From assembly GCF_030272615.1 (NCBI RefSeq), contig NC_081408.1:609837673-609901672 (forward strand): a stretch of DNA of 64,000 bases. Reading direction: 5' to 3'. The first letter of the stretch is position 1. The number at the start of each line of letters is the position of its first letter. The notes beneath the pieces are model-generated. The model was not told the origin of the DNA. It searched no databases and saw nothing but the letters and a program-made list of their open reading frames with translations. Made by a program: the position numbers and the translations under genes. The stretch is from Cryptomeria japonica. Its lineage: Eukaryota > Streptophyta > Pinopsida > Cupressales > Cupressaceae. Shown piece by piece: positions 22,301 through 34,021 of this stretch.

Positions 22301-25300
22301 TGCTTTCAGACCAGCCTTGACAAGTTATTGGCTTGGCAGTTCAACATATTGTTTTTGAGCTATTGCTGCTTCAGACAATGTTCAAAACTTCAAACCATAC
22401 CTTAGCCCGCAATTTTATATTTCTCAATCGCTGAAGCTAGTGTTTGACAATATAGATAACATTTTGATTATCATATTCCAAAAAGGCTCAATAACTTTTA
22501 AGCACTCAGATCTTGGGGGATGGCATATCATCTGGAGAGCAAATGCTCTGATAATCATCATCAGTATGGGGGCTTGATCCTTGTCATGAAAAAATTGAAA
22601 GATATGCCACAGTTCAGGAGCTGTCACAGTTATGACATCCAGAAATATTGCCATGTTTACAGTTCATCTATGTCATTTGCTTCATTTGAGTCCATGATTT
22701 TTATCATGCTTTTTATTTGAAGGGTAGCTTTTCTGGCTTATCTTTTACAGTGACTAAAATATGTCCTTCATGGATCATGGAAATCTTCCAATTTGAGCAA
22801 AGCTGGCTCTGTGAATTTAAATATTGAATACAATGGAGGCAAATCTTGCTCTGGCACAGCTACTGTTTTAGGCATGCTTCTTTTGATTCACAAACTAGTG
22901 AAATAAAGCTATTTTGATTAGTTAAGAGGATTGTTTGGAATTGTCGACAAACAATTAATCCAAAGTAACATGATCTGCATCTTATGTTGTTTATCATTCA
23001 CCTATTTGAAAACTTTAAATCAATCTTCTAAACAAGAATCATGTTTGACAGGTCAGCTCAATTAATGATGAGAATTGTCTATTCAAATAAAATCAAATAA
23101 GAGTTTTTACATGTTGCTTGTTTTTCAAAGTCCTAAAACTTAGTGTCAGATTTCATCTATGCCTTTCAGTATCACCAATTTTTGTGATCGCTTGTCTGCA
23201 AAGTCTTTTAGTACCTCACCTATTTTATTCTGCCACCCATGCCTTCTAGTTCCTACGTTGTTTTTTACCTTTCCTTGAATGACTAATTCAAAATTTTTGG
23301 TTTCATATTTATTTGCTTTTTATTTCTGCCAAACAACTCTCAATTACTCTTCAATCTAAATGTGTTAGTTCTGCTAGTGTCAACACTAGTCCTTAATGTT
23401 CATTGCCACGAACATTATCTTTTGCAGAGGATTTGTTGGATTTAGTTGTTTGTGCATTTTCATGGTCTTATGCACAATTTTCCAACATCTACTATTGTAA
23501 ATAGTGTCAATTTCAAATTTGTCAAGAAGTAACTGATGGTGAGTTTTCATTTTGATGCATCTGCTACCTTTGTAATCGCCCATAACCACTTTAACGTTTA
23601 CCCTGCTATGATTCCATCCAATACAAGGATTATGTCTTCAGGCTAGGCATTTAATGCCATGAAAATAATGTCTTTGAGCAAAGGTTGCACTCGTGATTGT
23701 CAATTGCTTGCACTGTATCTGAAAAACATAATCAAAGATAATTTTTCTGAAGATGTATATCAGGGCCATTCTTGCCTTGTAGATAAGACAATCTGGATCT
23801 ATCTTGTCATATGCAATTCATATATTGACCTGACACTTGCATTGGGTGGCATAAGCTATGTCTATCTCTTAGGGCATTGAAATAGGACCATTTGTTTGGC
23901 CAAATGTTGGTGATATGTTTAAGATCTATTCACATGATCATCTTCCGTTATTCAGCTTTAGATATGCATGTAATATGAGAATATGTAATTATGATTAATT
24001 TTGTATCTGGCTATCAGTCTTAATCCTGCAGTCCTGTACATTGTGTGATATGGTTTACTTTTGCTCTTTCATTGATTTAAGAACCAAGATCTTGACAAAA
24101 TGCACTGAAGCATATGATTTTTTGTTGTAGGGATTTGTCATGAATCTTCAACCATCTGAGGCTGAAGCAGGTTTTGACATTCGTCTTTCATTAGGTGCTA
24201 ATGCCGAATCTTTGGAGAAACGAATTGCAGAAGAATGGGCACCTGCTTCGCGCAATATGACATTTCAGGTTTGAAGATGTCTATCCAATATTGCCTTCAC
24301 TCTTTAATGTCATATGCCCGAGTTTGATGTATTTTTATGTCTAGGCTCAACATAATTTTTGTCCGTAAGGGTATGATGATTCTGCTCTTATGCTGAGGCT
24401 ATTTTGCAGCAAAATACGATTTTATAAAGCCATGGAAGAGTAAATCAATATGCATCTCAAGCATGAAGGGATAATCAAAGACATGGTTGATCAAATGCAA
24501 AAAAAATGTCCCTCTGCATTTAATTGAAGGAATGAAATAGTTAAAAGTACAAGCCTCTTTAGCTCATGGTAGCAGGGCAGGGACCTTTTCACAAGCCTCT
24601 TCTAAATAATTCATGTGTTGCCAAATAATTTATAGTTCTGCAAGCTTGCCGAGCAGAGGCAGCTTGATACCGACTAACAAACAATCACTGCCTCTCTTGA
24701 GTATATACTTCTTTGAATGGGTACTTGATGCTGGAGCTTTTTACTGTTCAGTTGAGGGAATGATTCCCTCAGTGATTTGGCATAATCTCTGGGACATTGG
24801 AACTCTCTTATCAACAGCTAGTGCATTGTGCTTTGATGTTGAACTTTGGCATCTAACAAGTTCGGAGTAGTGCCTGCAACTAGAAATCTGCAATAGGCTG
24901 TTGCCCTTTTCTCAATCCAATGCACATTTTTTGTTCCATTACTTTCAGGAAGTAGCTCCTTTCAGACATTAAGTTTTAATTCGGACTTCCATGAAAATCA
25001 CTTGATTACTTCCCTTCTTCGTTTTTTAGCCATTGGGGTTGTCAAGTACCCGTTAGTTAGTGTAGTTGCTAAATCAATAGCTGATAGATCCATGAAATGT
25101 TGCATCCCCAAGCAGGTTGACACTTTGGTAGGCTCCTGGTTCTTGTACTTGCAAAGAGGGTCAACTTCCCTCCCTCATTCATAGTCTGGGTTACAAAAAG
25201 AAAACTGAACGTTATCAATTTTCTAAATTCTGAAGCACTGTCAGCCTTGGATATTAGGAGAACCAATGGAAGTATTATCTTTGTTGTCAGGAATTGGTCA

Positions 25301-28300
25301 TTTAAATACTTTTAAACCCAAATCATTATCCTGAGGCCATCATCAGACACTGTGTTGGTCTTTTTTCTGTGATTGACGGGGATGCAACTGTCTCTGATTC
25401 AGACTAGAGCCTTGTTTTCTGTTAACTACCTTATGTTGACACTGTTGGCTCTTCATTTCAATGATGATCTTCCTCACACAAGATTATTTTATTACATGGT
25501 TTGTTTCTTATCAGTTTCTCCGTGGTTACATATTCACCAGTCTTAGTTTTATTACTTTCAAGATTAGTTTTTGACACTTATATTTGTTGTGAAATTTCTT
25601 TTTGAACTCCTGATTAGTACTTAACGGAAAACCTAGAAGAATTGACGAAGGATGGTAGAGTTACTACAATCACCTGTTAGAATATAATTATAGATGTTAA
25701 TAACCCTAAATGGATAGCGGATTATATCCGAAAGTGTTGCTTGTAATAGTAATCGTGTGAAGGTTAAATGGAACATGATCTATAAAATGATTGCAATCTC
25801 TTGTGTATAAGATATTTCGTAATAATAAAGGAATAGAAACGATCTAAAAACCTTAAGAGTCTAATAATCACTCCCTAACGCACTCAGTACGTGTGATCTT
25901 GGGTGATGTGTTGCGGTTACTCCCTATAGTGTGGCTAAAATGGTCACCTTGTTTCGAGTTTTGATTCAACATTGTTTTCGACTTTCTTTGAATAAGTATA
26001 TTGGGACCTTGGGGCTAGTACTTTCTTTTATAATTTTTTTTTTTTTTTTTTGATGGAAGGACCACTAAATTTATGTTTCTTTTCATTGGAGCTATGGCGC
26101 TTGCCATGTTGCTAATTTTAAAACTTTTTCAATTGTCGCATTTTTCTTCTTTTGGTTGGACTTGGCAAAGGTAACTTTTATTTTGATATTTTAAAGTGTC
26201 AAGTGGTCATTTTGAATGTTGATATAGCTAGCCCTAGTGATGTGATTTGTGTAATGTCTATCATGTTCATTGAACCACTGATGGTGTGTCAAGGGAGAAT
26301 ACCGCAAGGAGTGAAATTAGGAGCAAGGAACATATAGAGAGTATTATATCAAATTAAGATAAAGGAAGGAATATCCTCTTAAATGAAAATCTTTTTGTGA
26401 GTAATCCAAGCGAGAAAATTAATAACATAAATGTGATCTAGACCTAATAAACTGTGAAAGTGTTGATAATTGTAGACCCGATAATTTGGCATGTGTATGG
26501 AGATGACTGCATGGATGATATCTAAATTAAGTATAATTATTTTTCATTACTCCCTTAGAATGGGATTGTATATATCTTAATATTTGGGTTTGCGGTTAAT
26601 TGTAACCTATGTAACTTAAACCTGGGTGCCTAGAAGTCTAAACATTGTAAACACTAGAGGTAGAAAATACCCTATTTAGGGGCAGAATTTGAAGAACTTA
26701 AATTTGAATATACCTTGTTGCCTTGTGATGTAGGAAGAAATCATGCACATAGGGTGGTTTAACAAATCTGTAATTAACACCCCTACGAGGCACCTTGAAG
26801 TAAATAAGAAGATTCATTTTGGATAAAGTAAGTTATGATGTCAGTTTTCTTTAGTATCGTGTAATGAATGAGAATTACAGTGGGATAAACATGTTTTTAA
26901 GCAAATCCTTAACAAAATATGATTCCTAGAAATTTGATAAGTAAACCAATATGTGTAACCTAGGTAATGAAGATGATGATGTGTTGTATTGATACGATTT
27001 GGATGGTGCATTAACTTAAAGTAATTACAGAATGTGTAAAGTAGAACTTAGGGAAATGCAATAAAAAAAAAATGCTAAGATTTGTACCTTATGAAGGTAG
27101 TAAGCTATTACGTTAGTAAATTGGTTTTAGTATGCATCTTTGTTGTAGGCAAGACAAGATTTAGAGTAACCTAGTGAAATTGTGGGAAATGATGTGTCCC
27201 TAATTTGTATCCTAGTCATGTGACTTCTAGGAGTAAGTCGAATCCTAGGGGGGGAGGATGTAGAGCCCCTCCCCGATCAAGCTCTGGTTAACTTAGTTGA
27301 CCATGGTTGACCGTATTAATAAATGCAATAATCCAATAAGATGAGCTATGTTAGATGGATAAATTAGTGAGAAAAGTAATTGAACCATGTTTTGGAATCA
27401 TTTTACCTTGCAGTGTACACTTTGATGTGTTATGGATCTAGATCCTCTATGATACACTGATTTGATAATCTTGATATTGCGTATGTCAGCTATCTCAAAA
27501 ATTGCAGTACTTCTTTTGATATTAGAAAACATGGACGCATGACGTATTAATGATTGAGTTTCGTGAGGATTATGATTATGCCATGTAGTAGATTATTTTT
27601 GGGTGTCATAAGATAACTGGAAACTTGATTATGATGATTGAGATTGTATGCAATATCTGATTTGTATTCTTTGCATATGATGATATTATATGTGATTTTT
27701 GGAATTACTAATGTGCAAGTGAGATGTGCAGGAAAATTATTCCATGTGACCATGGAAAATATTCGGAGAATCAAGCCTAGGCCTATGTGCGATTGTGAAG
27801 CCAGGGGTTGTCTATTTGGAGAGACAACCCCTCGTTTGTAAATGTGTTTTAATTTGTAAATGTTATGCTTGGATGTGTGTATAATTTGGAAATTGTTTAA
27901 TTTATAAATTCCAAAAAAGGGGACATTTGCCATATGTGATTTAGTGACGTGTAATTTTTTTGTAGTGTCACTTGACACTTGTTGTAGGATGAGTTGGCAT
28001 TGTCATGTCTCTTTTGAGGAAATTTATTTTACCAATGCATATATTTTCAATTATTCTAAAATGGTCCCAAGAATGTATTGGTTAGGGTGCCATAAGTAAG
28101 ATCAATTCAAGGTTGACCCGTAGGTAAACTTTGGGTGGGCTTTCAAGGGGTTAAACCAACTCCTAGAGTCAGTTTAGGAGCATTTTTAGTGGGTCATATG
28201 ATGTACCTATGGATGAAGGTCAAATTTAATCATGTGTCCACTCCCTAGGGCCTGTTTAACCTCCCCAAAAATTGAGTTTCCCAAGTTGGCCGAATTTCAT

Positions 28301-31300
28301 CTTTAGAAGAGTCTTCCTAGATTAGATAAACCTCTTCATGAGTGGCATTGCTCTTCCCCATTCCTTTTACCATTTTTTAGGTGTCTTGGTTAGGGAGTGT
28401 GTAAGGTATTGGGAAGACCAACCAATGAACATCCTTCACCCTTCCCAAATGGGTTGGAAAGAGTGAGGAGTGTCTTCATAGGGAATAGTTTGGGAGGGAG
28501 AAGTTTGATTACCCTTCTTTATTTCTTTTCTATTTTATACCTTATAGTTCACGGATTCATGCAGCACTGTATGTTGTGCTACCATTATTACTATTAGAAT
28601 ATTTAGTTATATTTTAGTCACCTATATTTAGTTCCTTGTTTAATGGTCATTTAGATTTTTAGTTAATTAGCTTTTAAGCTTTATTTAGCATTTAGCTTTT
28701 TTTTTTTAGTTAATTAGCTTTTAAGCTTAATTTAGCTTTTACACTTAATTTAATGTTTAGCTCTTTAATCTTTTACTTCAACGTTATGTTCTAATTATAG
28801 AACATCGTCTTGTAACCTCTATATATACGTGTGTATATCGTTCAATGTAATCATTCAATTCTTGAATCATTCATTCAATTTATTTTTCATGGTATCAGAG
28901 CGGGTAGATGGGATTCTTTAAAGTTTGGCGAATTTTTTAATAAAAATTCATGGTCTTCTTTCTGGAATATCTTCCAGATTTTTTTTAATTGTTTTTCTTA
29001 TAAAAAAACAATTTTGCTTTTTTGATGGCTTTTTGAGGATTTCGAGGGTTTCTACTTTGTGGGCGAATTTCTTTGTGCCGGGCAGCAGTTCGTGTTTTTT
29101 TTAGGGTTCTAAAATTTTCGAGCCTGCAACCTAGAGATTTTTTTTGTAGATTGAAAATTTTCCTATGGTTTCTGCAATTTTCTACTAGGGTTTTGACCCT
29201 TCAATTCAAGTCGAAATTTTATTTTGGTTGCAAATTCTTGGTGGGTTTTTTGAGACCTCAACTGGGTCGTCATCAGATTTCTCTGGGTGCATCGTTTTTT
29301 GTGCCTCAATTTTTGAGCTTTCGAATTTGCATTCTGATTTTAGATTCTTGGTGGGTTTTTCGAGAGTTTTTCTGGGTTGGTCTCATATTTTTTGGGGTTT
29401 CTCGTTTTTCATGTCTCGAATTTTGTGCCAGCGAATTTGCCTTGGAATTTAAAAACAGTTAGCAATTTCTACTAATTCTATGGACGTTGGGAATTTTGGT
29501 GTTTTTTGGGGCACCATTTATGTTGTTTTAAGTTTGCAGAAATTTTTTAATTTCTGGGTTTCTTCCGAACCTCAAAATTCGTGTCAGAATTCTCCTCTAG
29601 GGTTTCAAATTTTTTGTGCAGCTGCTTCTATTCTGATTTTTGAATCAGATTCTTTTGTATCATACTTTCACTAAGTTGACCCCATTCAGCCTCCATTTTC
29701 GTGATGGCAACATCATGTTGGAACACAATCAAAAGTTCAACAGCTGCCACAACACCTAGAAACAGTGCATGTTCACGATATCTGAATATCGTTACCTTTA
29801 TCAGATTGATTTAGGCTAGACCTCGTCTTACAGGTCTTAGGGTTTTCACGATTTTTTCCTGAAAAATCATGGGAGGGTTTTCACGATTTTTTCCTCAAAA
29901 ATTGTTGTTACTCTTCTGCAAAAGGGTTTGCTGATTTTTTCCTCAAAATCATGGTTTCAAGCTTCAGTAATTCGTGTGTGCCAGATCTCTAATTCGCATG
30001 TGAAGGCTACATTAGCTTGGATGGCTTTTGGTACTCTTTGGGCATTTACTACAGATCCTGGGAGGGTCTCCATCGCAACAAAGTGTTCTTTTCGTTTGTG
30101 ATCAAAAGACTTGCAGTGTCTTTTGTAGGGTAGTTAGTACATAGAATGACCATTAAGGGAGGGTATTAGAATATTTAATTATATTTTAGTCACCTATATT
30201 TAGTTCCTTGTTTAATGGTCATTTAGATTTTTAGTTAATTAGCTTTTAAGCTTTATTTAGCATTTAGCTTTTTCTTTTTAATTAATTAGCTTTTAAGCTT
30301 AATTTAGCTTTTACGCTTAATTTAATGTTTAGCTCTTCAATCTTTTACTTCAACGTTATGTTCTAATTATAGAACATCGTCTTGTAACCTCTATATATAC
30401 GTGTGTGTATCATTCAATGTAATCATCCAATTATTGAATCATTCATTCAATTTATTTTTCAATTACATCATGCAACTAAAAGTCCTTTTACTGTAATCTC
30501 AAACAGATAGTAACATGCAAGTTAGCAGGTCTATCTTGTCTCTTGGAACTTAGTTTGAAGCATTATTAGGTTCTTATCTTTCTTGTTTATCAATCTTGTT
30601 ATCATTCCTACTCCCTCCTTGGTAATGATACTCATATTGTCCTAGCGTTAGTGTAATGGATTTAGGTCTCAGCGTACTAGTAACCAAAAAAATTCATGCA
30701 GTTTTTCTGCTTCGGATTTTACCAGTTACAAAATTGTTATTTGGCTGTAATCTCAAGTGGATAGGAACATGCTAACTGGTGGTTCTACCCTGCCTCTTGG
30801 AACTTTGGTTTGAAGCATTTTGAATCCTTATCTTTCTTGTTTACTAACTTTGTTATCTTTCTCGTTTGTCAGTTTTGTTATTGCTTGCACTTTCTCCTCA
30901 TTAAATATATATTGTCCTAGTATTGTTTTCGTGGATTAAGGACTCGGTGTATTTGTATCATGCAGTTTTTTTTCTTTGGATTTTATCAGATAGTTTCTAA
31001 AGAGATTTGTTTACCAAGCTTAAGAGCCAATCTTAACAGTTCCAAGGGCGAATAAGATGTCTCCCATATCATTATTGTAGCCATTTGTATCTACAGCTGT
31101 GTGACCTGCAAACTCATGTAGTGTGTGACTAGTTACCAAACATTTCTCAAAAGATGGAAATTACTAAAATGATGTTTAGTCTGCTTCTTACAAGGTACCT
31201 TTGGAAATCAATTATTTCCTTAATACAGCTTGGAGCTTCATGATGTTATTATACCACTTTGGTGCAACAAGGCCATAGGGAAGTCATTGGCCTTGGATGA

Positions 31301-32919
31301 TAGGAGAGGCATCATCACTAGAGCAAGTGATAAGTGACCCCAGATTATTATTTGCATCTTATTCCATTGTGAATCAGTTTTCAACATTTAATTATTAATT
31401 ACATAGGCCATTTGGTAATCTTTTGACTGACAAATGGATAAATGCAGGAACACTTTATAAATTTGTGTTTGACATGTCTCATCGATGCAACCATTGTCAC
31501 ACTATCAGTATTTTTTGACCTTGTGTATTGCATGATCGTTACCCTTGGTATTACATTTAGGCAGAGGAAATCTGTCTTAGTATTTCTTTTTGCTTTATCG
31601 CAATAATGGACCACCGATCTTGATGACAGGTTTTGGGATGATTAATTCTTTTTCTTTCTGTTGCTTTTAGTGTACCCACTTTCATTCTTTTGGCCATAGG
31701 CCACAAGAATCAAACCCTGGGGGCATCCTGAAACTCGTGAACCCTATCATTGCACCACATGTCATCAGACAGTTGTCACGAAGTTTTTTGTGTATTCAGA
31801 TTACTGCAGGCCTACATACCATAGATTGTAATCACTTAGCATTTCTTGTTCTACCAATTTTGTTCCCTCAATTTTATTATTGCAAGTGGCAAATATGCAT
31901 GTAGACTATCCTTTCTTTGTGTTGTTCATACTCCTAAAACCATTCAATGAAGAGTTGTACTCTTATTGTGATATCCAACAGCATACTCTGGCTGTTCTGT
32001 ATGAGATTTCCAAATTCATTTTCAACACCATATACGGCTGGCTCTCTCATTGAAGTGGTTTCTTCCTTTCCAGTGATATGGAAGGAGTAATATTGATCGA
32101 TGGTCTTTGCACGGCATTACTTACAGTCTTTTGAATTGCAATTTCTCCTTGTTTAGGCATCCTTTTATTCTGAGGCATTCAAAAGGCACCCATTTATGCA
32201 TGATTAGATTGGTAAGGTGCAGATTGCAAAATTGAAAATACTAGGTTGCTCTGGAGATTCATTTGTGATTCACTTCTACCTATAGTTTTATCTACATGCT
32301 GCAATTTTTACAGCAACTATTTTGAGCTATTTGCTAAGTGTAGTCTTTAGCATGCAGTTAATTGTAAATGCTAGAGTCTGACGCCCTTCATATTACAAGA
32401 AACTGTCATATGAGAGGGATAATTGAATCAATTAAGGATATAAATTTTGTTTTTTGGTTCAGTTCAAGGAAAAAGAACCTATCAAAAACAAGCTAGGGGT
32501 TCCACTTGTGACAGTTGCAAACCATTCAAACCCATGGTGGACATTGCTGGAGGCTGCCATCTTGAAAGTTGGAGGGAAGCTTCATAAGCCTGAGATTTTC
32601 CCAGCTGCAACAGATGCCCGCTTTGTGAGAAGGCGTGGAATTGCTGCATTTGGGTTCTCACCTATGGCAAATACTCCCATCTTGCTCCACGACCATAATG
32701 AGGTTTGAGTCGGCATGAAACTAATATGTCTGTATGTTCTTTTTTCTTCATATCATTTGAGAATTGGCAATGCTCATTAAATCTTGTGCAATGTAATGCT
32801 TGCAGTTCTTAAATGAAGCTGAATATTTGAAAGGAGTTGGAGTATATGAAGCAATTATTGAATCGTATGCATCATACATGGAAGCTGTTGAGGACAGAGA
32901 CACTTTATCAGAGCTTTAA
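19323..32919 (+). CDS. ACY1: Aminoacylase-1-like M20 metallopeptidase, 4 exons
   Basis: Exons 19323..20180, 24131..24268, 32463..32702 and 32806..32919 join in phase 0 with GT-AG introns to give 450 codons including the stop (449 aa), close to the usual plant and animal aminoacylase-1 length. Residues about 9-24 are hydrophobic (ISTLTIVLLAFSYAA), a likely signal peptide or anchor, so a secretory location is inferred. M20 dizinc motifs are visible: H102 in SHTDVV, D135 in GSQDMK, catalytic E169 with E170 in PDEE, D196 in VLDEG, and the C-terminal HDHNEFL around 406-412. 'GAPGHGSKLYDNSAMENL' is the dimerisation/lid-domain signature. The family hydrolyses N-acyl-L-amino acids to free amino acids and a carboxylate. 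No stop or frameshift breaks it, so it appears functional. Closest alternative: another M20A peptidase. Confidence 0.95.
20181..24130 (+). other. Intron 1 of the aminoacylase gene (3.95 kb)
   Basis: The donor is 'acg|gtatgt' and the acceptor 'tttgttgtag|gga'. The intron contains a 288-bp tandem duplication (20951-21526) and, around it, sequence resembling an inverted LTR of the 50921-59808 family. No other coding exon is seen. Confidence 0.85.
20951..21526. repeat. 288-bp tandem duplication in intron 1
   Basis: The unit starting AATTTATAGAGAACAAAAGC occurs at 20951-21238 and again at 21239-21526 with only a handful of differences. The near identity points to a recent duplication. Within it 'gggcttgtcttagtcaaacc' resembles 'gggcttgcctaagtcaaacc' in the inverted LTR near 60207. 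Confidence 0.92.
27259..28586 (+). mobile_element. Candidate LTR in intron 2 (start defined, end not)
   Basis: A purine tract 'agggggggagga' (27247-27258) directly precedes TGTAGAGCCCCTCC, the layout of a polypurine tract and the start of a 3' LTR. I could not find a partner LTR upstream or a clear CA end with TSD. The right boundary given is simply the edge of the inserted TRIM, which may sit inside this LTR or beside it. The retroelement interior upstream (about 25680-27246) is not recognisable. Confidence 0.4.
28592..28889 (+). repeat. 5' LTR of TRIM 2
   Basis: This 298-bp LTR begins TATTAGAATATTTAG and ends TTATTTTTCA. It contains 'ctatatatacgtgtg' near 28819, a TATA-like stretch. Confidence 0.92.
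28890..28901 (+). promoter_or_regulatory. Primer-binding site (tRNA-iMet) of TRIM 2
   Basis: TGGTATCAGAGC directly follows the LTR with no spacer, the standard initiator-methionine tRNA primer site of plant LTR elements. Confidence 0.93.
30155..30163 (+). promoter_or_regulatory. Polypurine tract of TRIM 2
   Basis: AAGGGAGGG lies immediately before the 3' LTR at 30164. Confidence 0.85.
30164..30461 (+). repeat. 3' LTR of TRIM 2
   Basis: This is the 298-bp partner of 28592-28889. It has the same length, scattered substitutions and the same CA terminus, followed by the ATTAC duplication. Confidence 0.92.
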
Positions 32920-33030
32920 TGATGCTTTGCATTTATGGAAATCGCCTGTAATTGGTGGGACCTAGCCATGAGGAGACACAAGAGGGTTCATTGCAAATGT
33001 GTACTGAAGATATCAATGTAGTCATCTACT

Positions 33031-33036
33031 AATAAA
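33031..33036 (+). terminator. Candidate polyadenylation signal of the aminoacylase gene
   Basis: AATAAA occurs 112 bases after the stop codon at 32919, in 'ctactaataaataacc', a plausible 3' UTR position. Confidence 0.5.
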
Positions 33037-33629
33037 TAACCATAGGTTGCCAATTGAGATGCAAAGGATTTCCTCTTTGTATATTTCCTAGGACATTATA
33101 ATTTTAGTAGTTTAGACACTCTCAAGTTTGAAACATAATCATAAGACTTGATTCAAACCATTTGAGACATTCTGATCGAGTCTCTATGCCAAGTGAGCCA
33201 AGTTGAATTGTTGATTCAGACTTGTGGCAGACATGTCAGCACTCAGGAAGCCTGCCAAGATTTACCTGGACTTGAAAACCCTCTAGCAGACTTACCATGT
33301 TTGACTTTATAAAATCATGACTTGTTATCAAAATCTGGTTATAGGAATTGTTGAAACTAAGTAGCTTCGGTAAGATAAATGATTGAATGAGAGACTTCAT
33401 TTATCTCTCATTCAATCATCTACCTTATCGATGTAACTACAAGCTAATGGTAGACTTCATGATTGAGTGAATAAACTTGTTATAATCATCTTTATATGCA
33501 TTTCATATTCCAAGCATCGGATTGCACATTTCGACACTTGGACATCATTACAAATCTGTCATCGATCGTGCTATGACCATATTTCTTATGCTGTGGTGTG
33601 ATTATAATTGAGCAGATCGGATTTATGTT

Positions 33630-33690
33630 ATCTATCATAATTATCATATGATAACACCGATTGATGTTATCATATGATAACTATGATAGT
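33630..33690. repeat. Inverted repeat (about 25-bp arms, short loop)
   Basis: 'ctatcataattatcatatga' continuing to 'taac', a loop 'accgattgat', then 'gttatcatatgataactatg' continuing to 'atag' form nearly perfect complementary arms. Each arm also contains the self-palindrome TTATCATATGATAA. The surroundings repeat 'accgatttgttatcggtt'-like words, suggesting a decayed LTR. No ends were identified. Confidence 0.6.
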
Positions 33691-33981
33691 TATTGTATTA
33701 AACTTACTCTTGCTTTAATACCGATCTGTTATCTATCTACATTATAATCGTATTGCACTTGCATCATACCGATTTGTTATTGGTTATCATAATAATAAAA
33801 TAGCATTCGAAACATACCGATTTGTTATCGGTTAATATAACAATTAAATAGCATTTGATTTGAACCGATAGTTATCGGTAAACACCTTAATGAATCAGCG
33901 CTTGTGAACCGATCAAGACGTGTTTTGATCGGGCATGTCAAGAGACAAGCCCGGTCAAGGCATGCCTTGATCGTTGGGCAT

Positions 33982-33983
<2 letters not shown>

Positions 33984-34018
<35 letters not shown>
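33984..34018. repeat. (AT)n microsatellite
   Basis: This is an uninterrupted AT dinucleotide run of about 35 bases following 'ttgggcatcac'. Confidence 0.95.

Positions 34019-34021
<3 letters not shown>

Larger units (their letters stand above)
28592..30461 (+). mobile_element. TRIM element in aminoacylase intron 2, TSD ATTAC
   Basis: Two 298-bp LTRs (28592-28889 and 30164-30461) are flanked by ATTAC (28587-28591) and ATTAC (30462-30466). The primer-binding site TGGTATCAGAGC follows the first LTR directly and the purine tract AAGGGAGGG precedes the second. The LTRs start TATTAGAATA rather than the canonical TG. I count about nine mismatches between them (near 3%). The 1.27-kb interior shows no gag or pol domain. 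It lies in the transcribed strand of the host gene, in the sense direction. Confidence 0.93.
24269..32462 (+). other. Intron 2 of the aminoacylase gene (8.2 kb)
   Basis: The donor is 'tttcag|gtttga' and the acceptor 'tttttggttcag|ttc'. The intron contains a candidate LTR start at 27259 and a complete TRIM at 28592-30461 in the same orientation as the gene. The remaining sequence shows no exon. Despite its size, the flanking exons join in frame. Confidence 0.85.

Noticed and set aside
27547-27978. 143-codon minus-strand ORF in intron 2
   Set aside because: It has no domain, lies antisense inside a probable LTR and intron, and its composition is that of AT-rich DNA.
29073-29462. 129-codon plus-strand ORF inside TRIM 2
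   Set aside because: It is rich in F, S and L from T-rich sequence with no retroelement or host domain; considered non-coding.
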